From: Hydrogenophilales bacterium 28-61-23
Lineage (GTDB): Bacteria; Pseudomonadota; Gammaproteobacteria; Burkholderiales; Thiobacillaceae
Assembly (NCBI GenBank): GCA_002281555.1
Contig: NCGJ01000005.1
Location: 62,001-126,000 of the forward strand
Direction: 5' to 3'
Length of the DNA: 64,000 bases
Positions within the stretch are counted from its first letter, which is position 1. Each line of letters opens with the position of its first letter. This document shows positions 7,240 to 15,737 of the stretch, piece after piece. Both the position numbers and the translations under genes were made by a program. A model generated the notes under the pieces. It was not told where the DNA came from. It saw only the letters and a list, made by a program, of their open reading frames with translations, and searched no databases.

Positions 7240-8481
7240 TCAGCGATCCAGCAGCGTGATCCAGTGCACCACCGGCACGGCGCTGGCGGCGGCGAGGTGG
7301 CTTTGGCAGCCGATATTGGCGCTGGCGATGAGTTCCGGCTCGCGTGCCTGCAGATTGGCCAGCTTGCGCGCGCGCAACTGGCCGGACAGTTCCGGCTGCA
7401 ATATCGAATAGGTGCCGGCCGAGCCGCAGCACAGATGCGCTTCATCCACCGGCAGCAGCTCGTAACCGGCGCGGGTCAGGATGTTTTCGATGACGCCGCG
7501 CAGTTTTTGCCCATGTTGCAGGCTGCACGGCGGATGGAACGCGATGCGTTTCGATTTCACGGCGGGCGGCGGCTTCAGGTTCAATGAACTCAAGTCTTCG
7601 TCGCGCAGCACTTCGGCCAGATCGCGGGTCAGCGCGGAAACGCGCGCGGCCTTGTCGGCATAGGCCGGATCGTGGCGCAGATGATGGCCGTATTCCTTGA
7701 CCGTGCTGCCGCAGCCGCTGGCCGTCATCACGATGGCTTCGATGTTGTTTTCAAGATGCGGCCACCAGGCGTCGATGTTGCGGCGCATCGCGGCTTTGGC
7801 CGCCTCCGGCGCGGCCAGATGCTGGTCGATGGCGCCGCAGCAACCGGCCTCCGGCGCGGAAAAAAGCCCGATGCCCAGCCGCGCCAGCACACGCGCGGCG
7901 GCGGCGTTGATTTCCGGGGCCAGACCGGGCTGCACACAGCCTTCCAGCACCAGCATGCGCCGGCCCATTGTTTTGTCGTTCGGCGCGCGCCGTCCGACGC
8001 CTCCGGCGGCGTTATGGGCTGTCGGCGGCAGATGTTGGCGCAACGCCGGCGGCAACAGCCCGCGCACGCTTTGCCCCAGTTTCAACATCGCTCCGAACAG
8101 CGCCGGCGATTGCAGCCCCTTGCGCAACCCCACGCGCAGCAGCCGCTCGCCTGCCGGGCGCGGACTGAGTTGCTCGACGACATCGCGGCCGATGTCGATC
8201 AGACGGCCGTATTGCACGCCGGACGGGCAGGTGGTTTCGCAATTGCGGCAGCTCAGACAGCGGTCCAGATGCAATCGGGTCACTGCGCCGACCGGCTGAC
8301 CTTCCAGCATCTGCTTGATCAGATAGATGCGCCCGCGCGGCCCGTCCAGCTCGTCGCCGAGCAGTTGGTAGGTCGGGCAGGTGGCGTTGCAGAAGCCGCA
8401 ATGCACGCAACTGCGCAGGATGGCTTCGGCTTCCTGGCCTTGCGCGCTGTCGCGGATAAAGTCGGCAAGATTGGTTTGCAT
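7240..8481 (-). CDS. glcF: Glycolate oxidase iron-sulfur subunit GlcF
   Basis: This electron-transfer subunit of membrane-associated glycolate oxidase passes electrons from the FAD subunits GlcD and GlcE towards quinones. The 413-aa protein has two N-terminal 4Fe-4S ferredoxin motifs (CVHCGFCNATCP and CLSCRNCETTCP) and two C-terminal CCG domains (EAGCCGAIDQH and HLCCGSAGTYS). Its ATG overlaps the glcE stop (TAATG), which indicates translational coupling. It is the last gene of the operon. Confidence 0.96.
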   Translation of the reverse strand: MQTNLADFIRDSAQGQEAEAILRSCVHCGFCNATCPTYQLLGDELDGPRGRIYLIKQMLEGQPVGAVTRLHLDRCLSCRNCETTCPSGVQYGRLIDIGRDVVEQLSPRPAGERLLRVGLRKGLQSPALFGAMLKLGQSVRGLLPPALRQHLPPTAHNAAGGVGRRAPNDKTMGRRMLVLEGCVQPGLAPEINAAAARVLARLGIGLFSAPEAGCCGAIDQHLAAPEAAKAAMRRNIDAWWPHLENNIEAIVMTASGCGSTVKEYGHHLRHDPAYADKAARVSALTRDLAEVLRDEDLSSLNLKPPPAVKSKRIAFHPPCSLQHGQKLRGVIENILTRAGYELLPVDEAHLCCGSAGTYSILQPELSGQLRARKLANLQAREPELIASANIGCQSHLAAASAVPVVHWITLLDR

Positions 8482-9689
8482 TACAACTCCGGGTACAGGC
8501 GGCCGGGATTGAAGACGGCGTGCGGGTCGAGCGCTTGTTTCACGCGTTGGTGCAAGGCCAGCATGGCCGGCTGCAGCGGCTGGAAGACCTCATCAACACC
8601 GGCGTGATTGCGGAATAGCGTGGCATGACCGCCGAGTGCGCCAACACGCTGGCGCAGCGCTTTGGCCGGCAGCTCGGAAATCAACCAACGTTGCGCGCCG
8701 TTCCATTCGATGAGTTCGCTGCCCGGCAGATTGAGGCTGGGCGCGGCGGGCGGCAGCGAGATTCGCCAGAGCGGCAGATCGGTCTGGAAGAAGGGCAAGG
8801 TTTGGTCGCGCGCGGCGGCCCAGATCTCCGGGTCGGCTGCCTCGCCACCCAGCGAGTCGGCGGCCATTTCGACGCAACGCGAACTGGCCGACAGGCGCAG
8901 ATACAAGCGGCCATCGAGTTCCAGGCTGGCGCTGACCGGCATCCCCGAAGTGGGGGTATTTGCAGGTCGGCCGCCGGTTTCGAACACCAGCGTGCGTTCG
9001 CAAGCCGGACGCGGCAACACTTTGATCGACACTTCCAGCAACACGCCCAGCGTGCCCATTGCGCCGACCATCAGGCGGGAAACGTCATAGCCGGCGACGT
9101 TCTTCATGACCTGGCCGCCCAGGCACAGCACCTCGCCGCGTCCGTTCAGCAATTTGACGCCGAGCACCGCGTCGCGCACCGCGCCGCCCCAGGGCCGGCG
9201 CGGACCGGACAGGCCGGTGGCAACCATGCCGCCAAGCGTGGCCGCGTTTTGCCCCCTCCCCCGCTGGGGGAGGGCTGGGGAGAGGGCGTTTGTGCTGAGC
9301 AGGTCCGAACTGCTCTCCCTCTCCCTCTCCCTCTCTGGTGGGGCTACCAGCCCACCGACTAGGCCGCCAAAAAGCGCCGGCCAAGTCTCTGGCTGCCCCA
9401 ACCCCTCCCCCGCTTGCGGGGGAGGGGAGAAATGCGGCGGCTCGAACGGCAGCATCTGATTGTTCGCCGCCAGCGCGGCTTCGATTTCCGCCAGCGGCGT
9501 GCCGGCGCGGGCCGTGATGACCAGTTCGGTGGGGTCGTAGGCAACGATGCCACGCAGCCCGGAGACATCCAATGCCTCGCCGACGCAGGCGCGGCCATAG
9601 AACGCTTTGCTGCCGCCGGCGCGGATGCACAGCGGTGTCTGGCTGGCGATGGCCTGTTTGACACGTTCGATCAGCTCGGCTTCTTCCAT
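8481..9689 (-). CDS. glcE: Glycolate oxidase subunit GlcE with an in-frame repeat-derived insertion
   Basis: This FAD-binding subunit of glycolate oxidase is 402 aa long, against about 350 for the family. The FAD_binding_4 fold is visible as CIRAGGSKAFYGR, QMLPFEPPHF and ATLGGMVATGLSGPRRPW. Normally only a few residues separate PPHF from ATLGG. Here about 60 residues (roughly 88-147) intervene, encoded by 9251-9430, which consists of two inverted palindromic repeats around a CTCTCC hexamer tract. The frame stays open. The ATG at 9689 begins 5 bp after glcD. Whether the extra loop is tolerated is not known. Confidence 0.93.
   Translation of the reverse strand: MEEAELIERVKQAIASQTPLCIRAGGSKAFYGRACVGEALDVSGLRGIVAYDPTELVITARAGTPLAEIEAALAANNQMLPFEPPHFSPPPQAGEGLGQPETWPALFGGLVGGLVAPPERERERESSSDLLSTNALSPALPQRGRGQNAATLGGMVATGLSGPRRPWGGAVRDAVLGVKLLNGRGEVLCLGGQVMKNVAGYDVSRLMVGAMGTLGVLLEVSIKVLPRPACERTLVFETGGRPANTPTSGMPVSASLELDGRLYLRLSASSRCVEMAADSLGGEAADPEIWAAARDQTLPFFQTDLPLWRISLPPAAPSLNLPGSELIEWNGAQRWLISELPAKALRQRVGALGGHATLFRNHAGVDEVFQPLQPAMLALHQRVKQALDPHAVFNPGRLYPEL
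9251..9430. repeat. Composite palindromic element inserted inside glcE
   Basis: Hairpin CCCTCCCC..GGGGGAGGG at 9254-9274 is followed by TGGGGAGAGGG. A second hairpin at 9402-9427 (CCCCTCCCCCGC-TT-GCGGGGGAGGGG) is preceded by CCCC on the other side, so the two copies point in opposite directions. Between them is a CTCTCC hexamer tract (9313-9336). A third copy lies at 12567-12604. This is a REP/BIME-like dispersed repeat. Confidence 0.85.
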
Positions 9690-9694
9690 ATTGC

Positions 9695-11158
9695 TCAAAA
9701 CCTCGGCAATTCCGGGAACGGCAACGCGCCGCCATGCACATGCATGCGGCCCATTTCGGCGCAGCGGTGCAAGGTCGGCACGGCCTTGCCCGGGTTGAGC
9801 AGGCCGTCCGGATCGAACGCGGCCTTGATCGCGTGGAACTGGGCCAGTTCTTCCGGCGTGAACTGGCTGCAGGCGGCATCCAGTTTCTCGACGCCGATGC
9901 CATGTTCGCCGGTGACCGTGCCGCCGACTTCGACGCACAGCTTGAGGATGTCGGTGCCGAACGCTTCGGCGCGATGCAGTTCATCCGGCCGGTTGGCGTC
10001 GAACAGGATCAACGGATGCAGGTTGCCGTCGCCGGCATGAAACACATTGGCGACGCGCAGGCCGTATTGCGTGGAAAGCTCGCCGATGCGGCCGAGCACG
10101 CGGGCCAGATGCCGGCGCGGAATGGTGCCGTCCATGCAGTAATAATCGGGCGAGATGCGGCCCACCGCCGGGAACGCGCCCTTGCGTCCGGCCCAGAATT
10201 TCAGGCGCTGGGCCTCGTCTTCCGCCGTGCGCACTTCGACCGCGCCGGCCGCAAGCAGGATTTCACGCAACGCCAGAATCTGTTCGGAAACCTCGGCGTT
10301 GGAGCCGTCCAGCTCGCATAACAGAATGGCGGCGGCATCGACCGGATAGCCCGCATGGACGAAATCCTCGGCGGCGCGAATGGACAGGTTGTCCATCATT
10401 TCCAACCCGGCCGGCAGCAGCCCCGCGCCGATGATTTTCGCCACCGCCGCGCCCGCCGTTTCGACCGAGTCGAACGCCGCCAGCACGACTTGCGCGCGTT
10501 CCGGCTTGAGCAGCAGTTTGACGCTGACTTCGACCACGATGCCGAGTAGGCCTTCCGACCCGGTCATCAGCGCGAGCAGATCGTAGCCGGGGCTGTCCAG
10601 CGCGCCGGGTTTGCCGCACGCGCCGATTTCCAGCAGTTCGCCGTCGATGGTCAACACCTTCAGCGCCAGCAGGTTGTGCACGGTCAGCCCGTATTTCAGG
10701 CAATGCACGCCGCCGGAGTTTTCCGCCACATTGCCGCCGATGGAGCAGGCGATCTGCGACGACGGATCGGGCGCGTAATACAGGCCGAGGTGGGCGACGG
10801 CCTCGGAAATGGCCAGGTTGCGCACCCCGGGCTGCACGCGGGCGAGGCGATTTTCGGGGTCGATTTCCAGGATGCGGTTGAAGCGCGCCAGCGACAGCAC
10901 GATGCCATCGGCCAGCGGCAACGCGCCGCCGGACAAACCGGTGCCGGCGCCGCGCGCGACCACGGGAACCCGATGTTCGCGACATGCCCGCAACACCGCT
11001 TGCGCTTGTTCCAGCGTTTCCGGCAGGCACACCGCCAGCGGCACTTGCCGATAGGCGGAAAGGCCGTCGCACTCGTAGGGGCGCAGCGCCTCGGCTTCGA
11101 TCAGCAGCGCATGGGCCGGCAGGGCCGCGCGCAGGTCGGCGAGGAAGGCAGGATTCAT
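9695..11158 (-). CDS. glcD: Glycolate oxidase subunit GlcD
   Basis: This catalytic FAD subunit oxidises glycolate to glyoxylate. The 487-aa protein has the FAD_binding_4 motif VARGAGTGLSGGALP, IGGNVAENSGGVHCLKYG and the C-terminal oxidase domain with HAGDGNLHP and GTVTGEHGIGVEK. The ATG at 11158 gives the usual start MNPAFLADLRAALP; a longer frame upstream is a shadow of the kinase gene. It lies 29 bp downstream of the kinase gene and 5 bp upstream of glcE, so it belongs to one operon. Confidence 0.97.
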   Translation of the reverse strand: MNPAFLADLRAALPAHALLIEAEALRPYECDGLSAYRQVPLAVCLPETLEQAQAVLRACREHRVPVVARGAGTGLSGGALPLADGIVLSLARFNRILEIDPENRLARVQPGVRNLAISEAVAHLGLYYAPDPSSQIACSIGGNVAENSGGVHCLKYGLTVHNLLALKVLTIDGELLEIGACGKPGALDSPGYDLLALMTGSEGLLGIVVEVSVKLLLKPERAQVVLAAFDSVETAGAAVAKIIGAGLLPAGLEMMDNLSIRAAEDFVHAGYPVDAAAILLCELDGSNAEVSEQILALREILLAAGAVEVRTAEDEAQRLKFWAGRKGAFPAVGRISPDYYCMDGTIPRRHLARVLGRIGELSTQYGLRVANVFHAGDGNLHPLILFDANRPDELHRAEAFGTDILKLCVEVGGTVTGEHGIGVEKLDAACSQFTPEELAQFHAIKAAFDPDGLLNPGKAVPTLHRCAEMGRMHVHGGALPFPELPRF

Positions 11159-11187
11159 TTGCTGGCTGCGCTTTGCATGGCGACCGA

Positions 11188-12543
11188 TTATGCCGAAAGC
11201 CTGCGATACGCCGTCGCCAGCGCGGCGTCGTCGCCGACATTGCCGGGGAAGATCACCACCGGCAGATCGGGATAGCGCGGATGATCGGCCGGGCAGCGCA
11301 CCACAGAGCAACCGGGCAGGATCTGGCCAAGAACGGTCGAAGTCTTCAGCGCGAGGCCGTCGGACAGCACGTCGTTGGACGTGATGCCGCCCTTGCCGAT
11401 CAGGAAACCCAGCGTCGTCGGCAGGCCGCGCACCACATCCATCAAGAAGCTCGAAACCGCCTCGCCGAAGGCCAGGCGCGTGGCCTGGTCGGCAAACTGG
11501 CGCTCGACGCGGCTGGTGTAAACGACGCACGTTGAACCAGCGGCATGCGCCCGCGCGGCTTGATCGAGCACGCTTTGCAGCAAGGCCGCGCGCGCCGGCT
11601 CGATGCGAGCGACATCGACTTCAATGCCGACGATGCCGGGTTCGGCCAGCAGCTTTTCCAGTTGCGCCGTGGTTTTTTTGACATGCGAGCCGACGATGAC
11701 CGCGCCCGGTTTGTTGTCGCGGACATATACCCGCATCGCCTCCGGCGCGACCGGCTGCGGCGGCAGTTTGGCCAGCGCGGTGAGCAGGCTGGCGGCGGAG
11801 CGGAACAGGAAGCGCTTGCCGCGCGCAGCGGCGGCCTGGAGTTGATCGGCGAAATGGTTCAGATCGGCCTGGGTTTCGGCATCGACCACGCAGCAGCGGT
11901 TGCCGTGCAATGCCATCAGCCTTGCCGAGACATCGCCGCGCACGTCTTCCAGCAGAAAGCGTTCGACCTCGCCCGCCTTGATCCGGCCAGCGGTCTTTTC
12001 CTCGACGTAATCGGGCAGATAACTGTGCCGGTAGCCGAATACCGAATCGCGCGCGAATTCGGTTTCATGCACCGGTTTGGGCACGTTGTCGACCATCAGG
12101 TAGTGCATGCTGTTGCGGGTGTAGCGGCCGCCCTCGAAGAATGCGGGGATCAGGAAATGGGCGTCGAAGTTTGCACCCTCGCCACCCAAACCCGGGCCGA
12201 GCTCTTCCGCCATCGCATCGGTTTCCACCGGGTAATGGCCGCGCAAAGTGGAATCGGATCGGCTGACGAAAATCGGATTGAACACCTTGCCGCCGGCGGC
12301 CAGATCGGCCAGCGCCAGTTTCAGGTTGCGGCAGACCTCGCGCGTGGTGCTGGCGGCGCGCGTCGCGTCCATGCCGCGCGTATTGGTCAGTACAAAGAAC
12401 AACGGCGAGGGGTTTGGCAACGACGTGTCGAGCAACGCCGCCTGCAAAGTAGGTGCATCCCAACGCGTCAGCAACTGGCAGGAATGCACCGTCTGCGAAC
12501 CGGTCGGATCGTCGTCGAGAACGATGATTTTGGTTTGGGTCAT
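11188..12543 (-). CDS. Four-carbon acid sugar kinase (DUF1537/OtnK-DtnK type)
   Basis: This ATP-dependent kinase of about 451 aa belongs to the family that phosphorylates C4 sugar acids such as threonate and erythronate. Family marks are the N-terminal VLDDDPTGSQTVHS and SDSTLRGHYPVE and the C-terminal nucleotide-binding part LIGKGGITSNDVL and VIFPGNVGDD. The ATG at 12543 is preferred because GGAAG sits just ahead of it; an upstream ATG would add five residues. The usual partners in C4-acid pathways (aldolase OtnC, isomerase OtnI, PdxA2-like dehydrogenase) are absent. Here it sits between a transketolase-like gene and glcDEF, so its substrate is open. Confidence 0.88.
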   Translation of the reverse strand: MTQTKIIVLDDDPTGSQTVHSCQLLTRWDAPTLQAALLDTSLPNPSPLFFVLTNTRGMDATRAASTTREVCRNLKLALADLAAGGKVFNPIFVSRSDSTLRGHYPVETDAMAEELGPGLGGEGANFDAHFLIPAFFEGGRYTRNSMHYLMVDNVPKPVHETEFARDSVFGYRHSYLPDYVEEKTAGRIKAGEVERFLLEDVRGDVSARLMALHGNRCCVVDAETQADLNHFADQLQAAAARGKRFLFRSAASLLTALAKLPPQPVAPEAMRVYVRDNKPGAVIVGSHVKKTTAQLEKLLAEPGIVGIEVDVARIEPARAALLQSVLDQAARAHAAGSTCVVYTSRVERQFADQATRLAFGEAVSSFLMDVVRGLPTTLGFLIGKGGITSNDVLSDGLALKTSTVLGQILPGCSVVRCPADHPRYPDLPVVIFPGNVGDDAALATAYRRLSA

Positions 12544-12566
12544 GGCGCTTCCATTCATCTATTAAG

Positions 12567-12604
12567 CCCCTCCCCCGCAGGCGGGGGAGGGGTTGGGGAG
12601 AGGG
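12567..12604. repeat. Third copy of the GC-rich palindromic repeat
   Basis: CCCCTCCCCCGC-AG-GCGGGGGAGGGG followed by TTGGGGAGAGGG fills almost the entire gap between the transketolase-like gene and the kinase gene. It is the same repeat that is inserted twice in glcE. Confidence 0.85.
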
Positions 12605-12607
12605 CCG

Positions 12608-14821
12608 TTAACCCAGCAACGCTTCCGCCCGCGCCGCCATCGCTTCGCCGGTCAGGCCGTTGAAGGCCATGATTTCGCCCGCGCTGGCGGTGGTTTCTCC
12701 GCGCTTCCAGGCCATCACGTCGCGCTTCGCGGCGCGGGTGCGCAGCATGATCGGCTCGAGCGGGCCGGACGGGCCACCGCTGACGCCGATCAGCGCATCG
12801 GCATCGAACAAGGCGTTGAAACGGTCATCGTCCATGAACGCGTTGTCGGGTTCGGACACCGTATCCCAGGCGACATCGGTCGGGCGGTACAAGCGGCGCG
12901 GGTTGGCGGCGCTGACGATGCGCACCTTGCGGCCGGCGGCTTCCAGCTTGTCCTTCGCCTCGAACACCGGCAGCAAGGCCATGTCGCCGGTGACCGCGAA
13001 CACCACGGTTTTGTCACCTCCAGCCGACTCATACAACGTGATTGCGCCGTTTTCGATGCCTTCCCGCGCCTGTTCCAGCGTGGTGTAAACCGGCAGCGGC
13101 GACTTCGAGGCGATGATCGCGATGCCCTTGTTGTGCGTGCCCAGCGCCCATTCGTAGGCGACCTGGATCTGGTTGGCGTCGCACGGGAACAGCGGGTAGA
13201 CATTGCCGTTGCGCATCTGCGCGGCAAAGTAGTTCTCGATTTCCGGGCGCTGATGCGTCCAGCCGTTGCGGCCCTGTTCCAGCGCGCCGGCGGTGAACAT
13301 GCAGACGAAGGACGGCGTCTTGCGGCGCAGTTCGGCCATCGCCTGCGTGACGGTCTGCACGATGGGCCAGCCGTTGATGGCGAAGCTCTCGTAAGACAAC
13401 CAGATCGAACGCGAACCGAACAATGCCAGACCGGCGGCGAGGCCGGCGCAGGCGTCCTCGTTCAGCGGTTCGTAAACCTGGCCGTTCGGTTCCTGGTGAT
13501 ACAGCGCGTCTTCCACCGGGTGGCGAATCTTCAAGGCGACGTTGATATTGGCCATGGCGCTGGCTTCATTGCCGTCGGCGTTGGTCACCACGAAGCGCGC
13601 ATCGGCCTGGCCGAGCGCGGCGACCAGCGCGCCGAAGGCGGTGGCCGGCACCTGTTTTTCACCCGGCTCGAAACTGCGGATCGGCAGCTCCGGCAGCGGC
13701 TCGATGGCGAGCACATGTTCGGTCACGACGGTCTTCGCAGCGGGGCCGCCGCCGGCGCGGCTGAAGTTGTCGCGCACCAGTTGCCAGGCCTCCGGCGCCA
13801 GCGCGCGGCGTTGCAGGCCGGCGACGATGTGTTCGGCTTCCAGCGTGTCGGCCGGATACAGGTTGTGCGCCTTGGCGCCGACCTTGTGCACCCCGGCGCC
13901 CTTCAACTGCTTTAGGATCAGCGCCGTCCGCTTGCCACCCAGGGCGCTTTTCGCGGCGCTGTCGGCGGCTTGCAGCACGGCGGCGGCGAAGGCCTGGCGG
14001 CGGTCGAACGAAAACGCGGTGCTGTCGACATAAGCGCCGACCTGATCCCGGTCATCGAAGTTTTTCGCGTCGACCAGGAACACGTTCTCGAAGCCGTGCC
14101 CCTTCCAGTACGCCGTCATCTCGTCGTTGCTCCAGGTCGTGCACATGGAGTGATGTTCCTGGCTGTAGCCGTTCCAGATCAGCACCGGCAGAAAGTTGGT
14201 CACCGTCGGGTAGGCGGTGTTGAAGTGCATCATGGAATTCAGGATGTAGGGCTCGCCCATGCCGCCGTCGCCGATGGTCACCGGGAACAGCGTGCCGGGA
14301 TGCAGCAACGCGCCGGCCATGGCGAAATGCTGACCCTGGCCGAGCGGGCCGGCCGGAGCCAGCAGGCCGGGGATGGCGCCGGACAGGTGACCGAGCAGAC
14401 CATGCTTCTCGCGGAAACGGTCGCGCAGTTCCTGCACGGTCTTGATGCCCATTTCTTCCAGCGAGCGGTCGAGAAACATCGCGGAATAGAAGCCGGGCGC
14501 GTGATGGCCGACTTCGGTGACGATGTTGGTGTGGCCCAGCATCACCAGCGCGGCATATGCCTCGGCGCTGGAAGCGAAGCCGCCCGGGTGGCCGGAAGCC
14601 TTGGCGCCGCAGATTTGCAGGGTCAGATAACGCAGCGCGTCGGCCGCCAGCAGAGTCTGGTAAGCGGCGGATAGGGAATTGACGCCACTGATGGCACTGC
14701 TGCCCTCGGCGATGGCCGGCTCGGCGGCATGCTCGGCAAAACCCGGCCAGGCCGGACCGAAATACTGAATGCCCTCGCAAAAGGCGGGAGCGAGTGAGGC
14801 GGGGTTTGTGGTGGCGTTCAT
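12608..14821 (-). CDS. Transketolase/phosphoketolase-like TPP enzyme
   Basis: This 737-aa thiamine-diphosphate enzyme has the N-terminal cofactor motif IGDGGMGEP followed about 27 residues later by LIWNGYSQEHH, and a pyrimidine-binding domain with NADGNEASAMANIN and LNEDACAGLAAGLALFGSR. GHPGGFASSAEAYAAL and VGHHAPGFYSAMFLD resemble transketolase and phosphoketolase active-site loops. Proteins of this branch are sometimes annotated as xylulose-5-phosphate enzymes, but the activity is not established. It is the first gene of the IclR-flanked operon, with a good promoter and an AGGAA site before ATG 14821. It probably transfers or cleaves a ketol unit. Confidence 0.82.
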   Translation of the reverse strand: MNATTNPASLAPAFCEGIQYFGPAWPGFAEHAAEPAIAEGSSAISGVNSLSAAYQTLLAADALRYLTLQICGAKASGHPGGFASSAEAYAALVMLGHTNIVTEVGHHAPGFYSAMFLDRSLEEMGIKTVQELRDRFREKHGLLGHLSGAIPGLLAPAGPLGQGQHFAMAGALLHPGTLFPVTIGDGGMGEPYILNSMMHFNTAYPTVTNFLPVLIWNGYSQEHHSMCTTWSNDEMTAYWKGHGFENVFLVDAKNFDDRDQVGAYVDSTAFSFDRRQAFAAAVLQAADSAAKSALGGKRTALILKQLKGAGVHKVGAKAHNLYPADTLEAEHIVAGLQRRALAPEAWQLVRDNFSRAGGGPAAKTVVTEHVLAIEPLPELPIRSFEPGEKQVPATAFGALVAALGQADARFVVTNADGNEASAMANINVALKIRHPVEDALYHQEPNGQVYEPLNEDACAGLAAGLALFGSRSIWLSYESFAINGWPIVQTVTQAMAELRRKTPSFVCMFTAGALEQGRNGWTHQRPEIENYFAAQMRNGNVYPLFPCDANQIQVAYEWALGTHNKGIAIIASKSPLPVYTTLEQAREGIENGAITLYESAGGDKTVVFAVTGDMALLPVFEAKDKLEAAGRKVRIVSAANPRRLYRPTDVAWDTVSEPDNAFMDDDRFNALFDADALIGVSGGPSGPLEPIMLRTRAAKRDVMAWKRGETTASAGEIMAFNGLTGEAMAARAEALLG

Positions 14822-14854
14822 GGCGGGATTCCTGGGTCGGTTGCGATGGGAAAT

Positions 14855-14883
14855 ACTCTACCGAAACAATCAACTTTTCACAA
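14855..14883 (-). promoter_or_regulatory. Probable sigma-70 promoter of the transketolase-like/kinase/glc operon
   Basis: Read on the minus strand, TTGTGA (-35, 14878-14883) and TAGAGT (-10, 14855-14860) are 17 bp apart. The -35 hexamer overlaps the TGTGAAA half-site of the inverted repeat, so a regulator bound there could block or contact RNA polymerase. Confidence 0.5.
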
Positions 14884-14893
14884 TGCAGATTAC

Positions 14894-14910
14894 GTTTCAT
14901 AATGTGAAAC
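14894..14910. promoter_or_regulatory. Candidate IclR operator
   Basis: GTTTCATAATGTGAAAC is a palindrome with perfect 6-bp arms that ends directly at the IclR gene start codon. A related half-site TTTTCACA lies at 14875-14882. The location in the divergent intergenic region fits autoregulation plus control of the operon. Confidence 0.55.
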
Positions 14911-15669
14911 ATGAACGAAGATAAATCCTCCCCCATTCAGGTCATCGACCGCATGGCCGCGCTGCTCGACGCGCTGGCCGAGCAGGACGGTGGTACCTCA
15001 CTGAAATTCCTCGCGGCGGATACCGGTCTGCACCCATCCACCGCCTTTCGCATCCTCGCCTCGCTGATCCAGCATGGCTTTGTCGCCCGCGACGAAACCG
15101 GCCTCTACCTGCTCGGCCCGCATCTGCTGCAACTGGCGGCGAAAGTACGCGTCGGCCTGGACGTGCGCGCGGTGGCGCGGCCGGAAATGGAATGGCTGCG
15201 CGACCAGGTCGGCGAGACGGTGAACCTGACCGTGCGCCAGGGCGACGAGATGGTCTATGTCGAGCGGGTCACGCCCAACCGGATGATGCGGGTCGAACAA
15301 CTGATCGGCAGTCGCGCGCCGCTGCACGTCACCGCCGTCGGCAAGCTGATGCTGGGCGAAGCCGGCGCGGCGGCGACGCGCGATTATGCAAAGCGCACCC
15401 GGCTACCGGCCTACACCGCCAACACCCACCACGACATCAAAGCGTTGCTGGAAGACATCGGCGCCAGCACCGCGCGCGGCTACGCGCTGGACGACGAGGA
15501 AGCGGAACTGGGTGTGGGCTGCATCGGCGCTTTAGTGCGCGATGCCAGCGGCGCTGCGGTGGCAGGCTTATCCGTCTCGGCGCCGATGGAGCGGCGGCAG
15601 ATGGAGTGGGTGACTCTGGTTCAGGAAGCCGCGCGGCGGATTTCGGGAAGGCTGGGGTTTGCGGAGTGA
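14911..15669 (+). CDS. IclR-family transcriptional regulator
   Basis: This 252-aa regulator has an N-terminal winged helix-turn-helix (VIDRMAALLDALAEQDGGTS, LAADTGLHPSTAFRILASL) and a C-terminal IclR effector domain (VTAVGKLMLGE, YALDDEEAELGVGCIGALVRDASG). IclR proteins commonly control catabolism of small organic acids. It is divergent from the transketolase-like/kinase/glcDEF operon, 89 bp away, and is therefore its likely regulator. The ATG abuts the palindromic operator, leaving little room for a ribosome binding site. Confidence 0.92.
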   Translation: MNEDKSSPIQVIDRMAALLDALAEQDGGTSLKFLAADTGLHPSTAFRILASLIQHGFVARDETGLYLLGPHLLQLAAKVRVGLDVRAVARPEMEWLRDQVGETVNLTVRQGDEMVYVERVTPNRMMRVEQLIGSRAPLHVTAVGKLMLGEAGAAATRDYAKRTRLPAYTANTHHDIKALLEDIGASTARGYALDDEEAELGVGCIGALVRDASGAAVAGLSVSAPMERRQMEWVTLVQEAARRISGRLGFAE

Positions 15670-15737
15670 AGCAGAACCGCTGTACCTACATTGGCAACAT
15701 CCAACAACCGATGGAGCACAGCGTTAGCGCCAATTTT

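Noticed and set aside
9690-9938. Extended N-terminus for glcE
   Set aside because: The extra residues come from the reverse-phase reading of glcD; homology begins at ATG 9689.
11159-11530. Extended N-terminus for glcD
   Set aside because: It is a shadow of the kinase gene in another frame; the protein starts at 11158.
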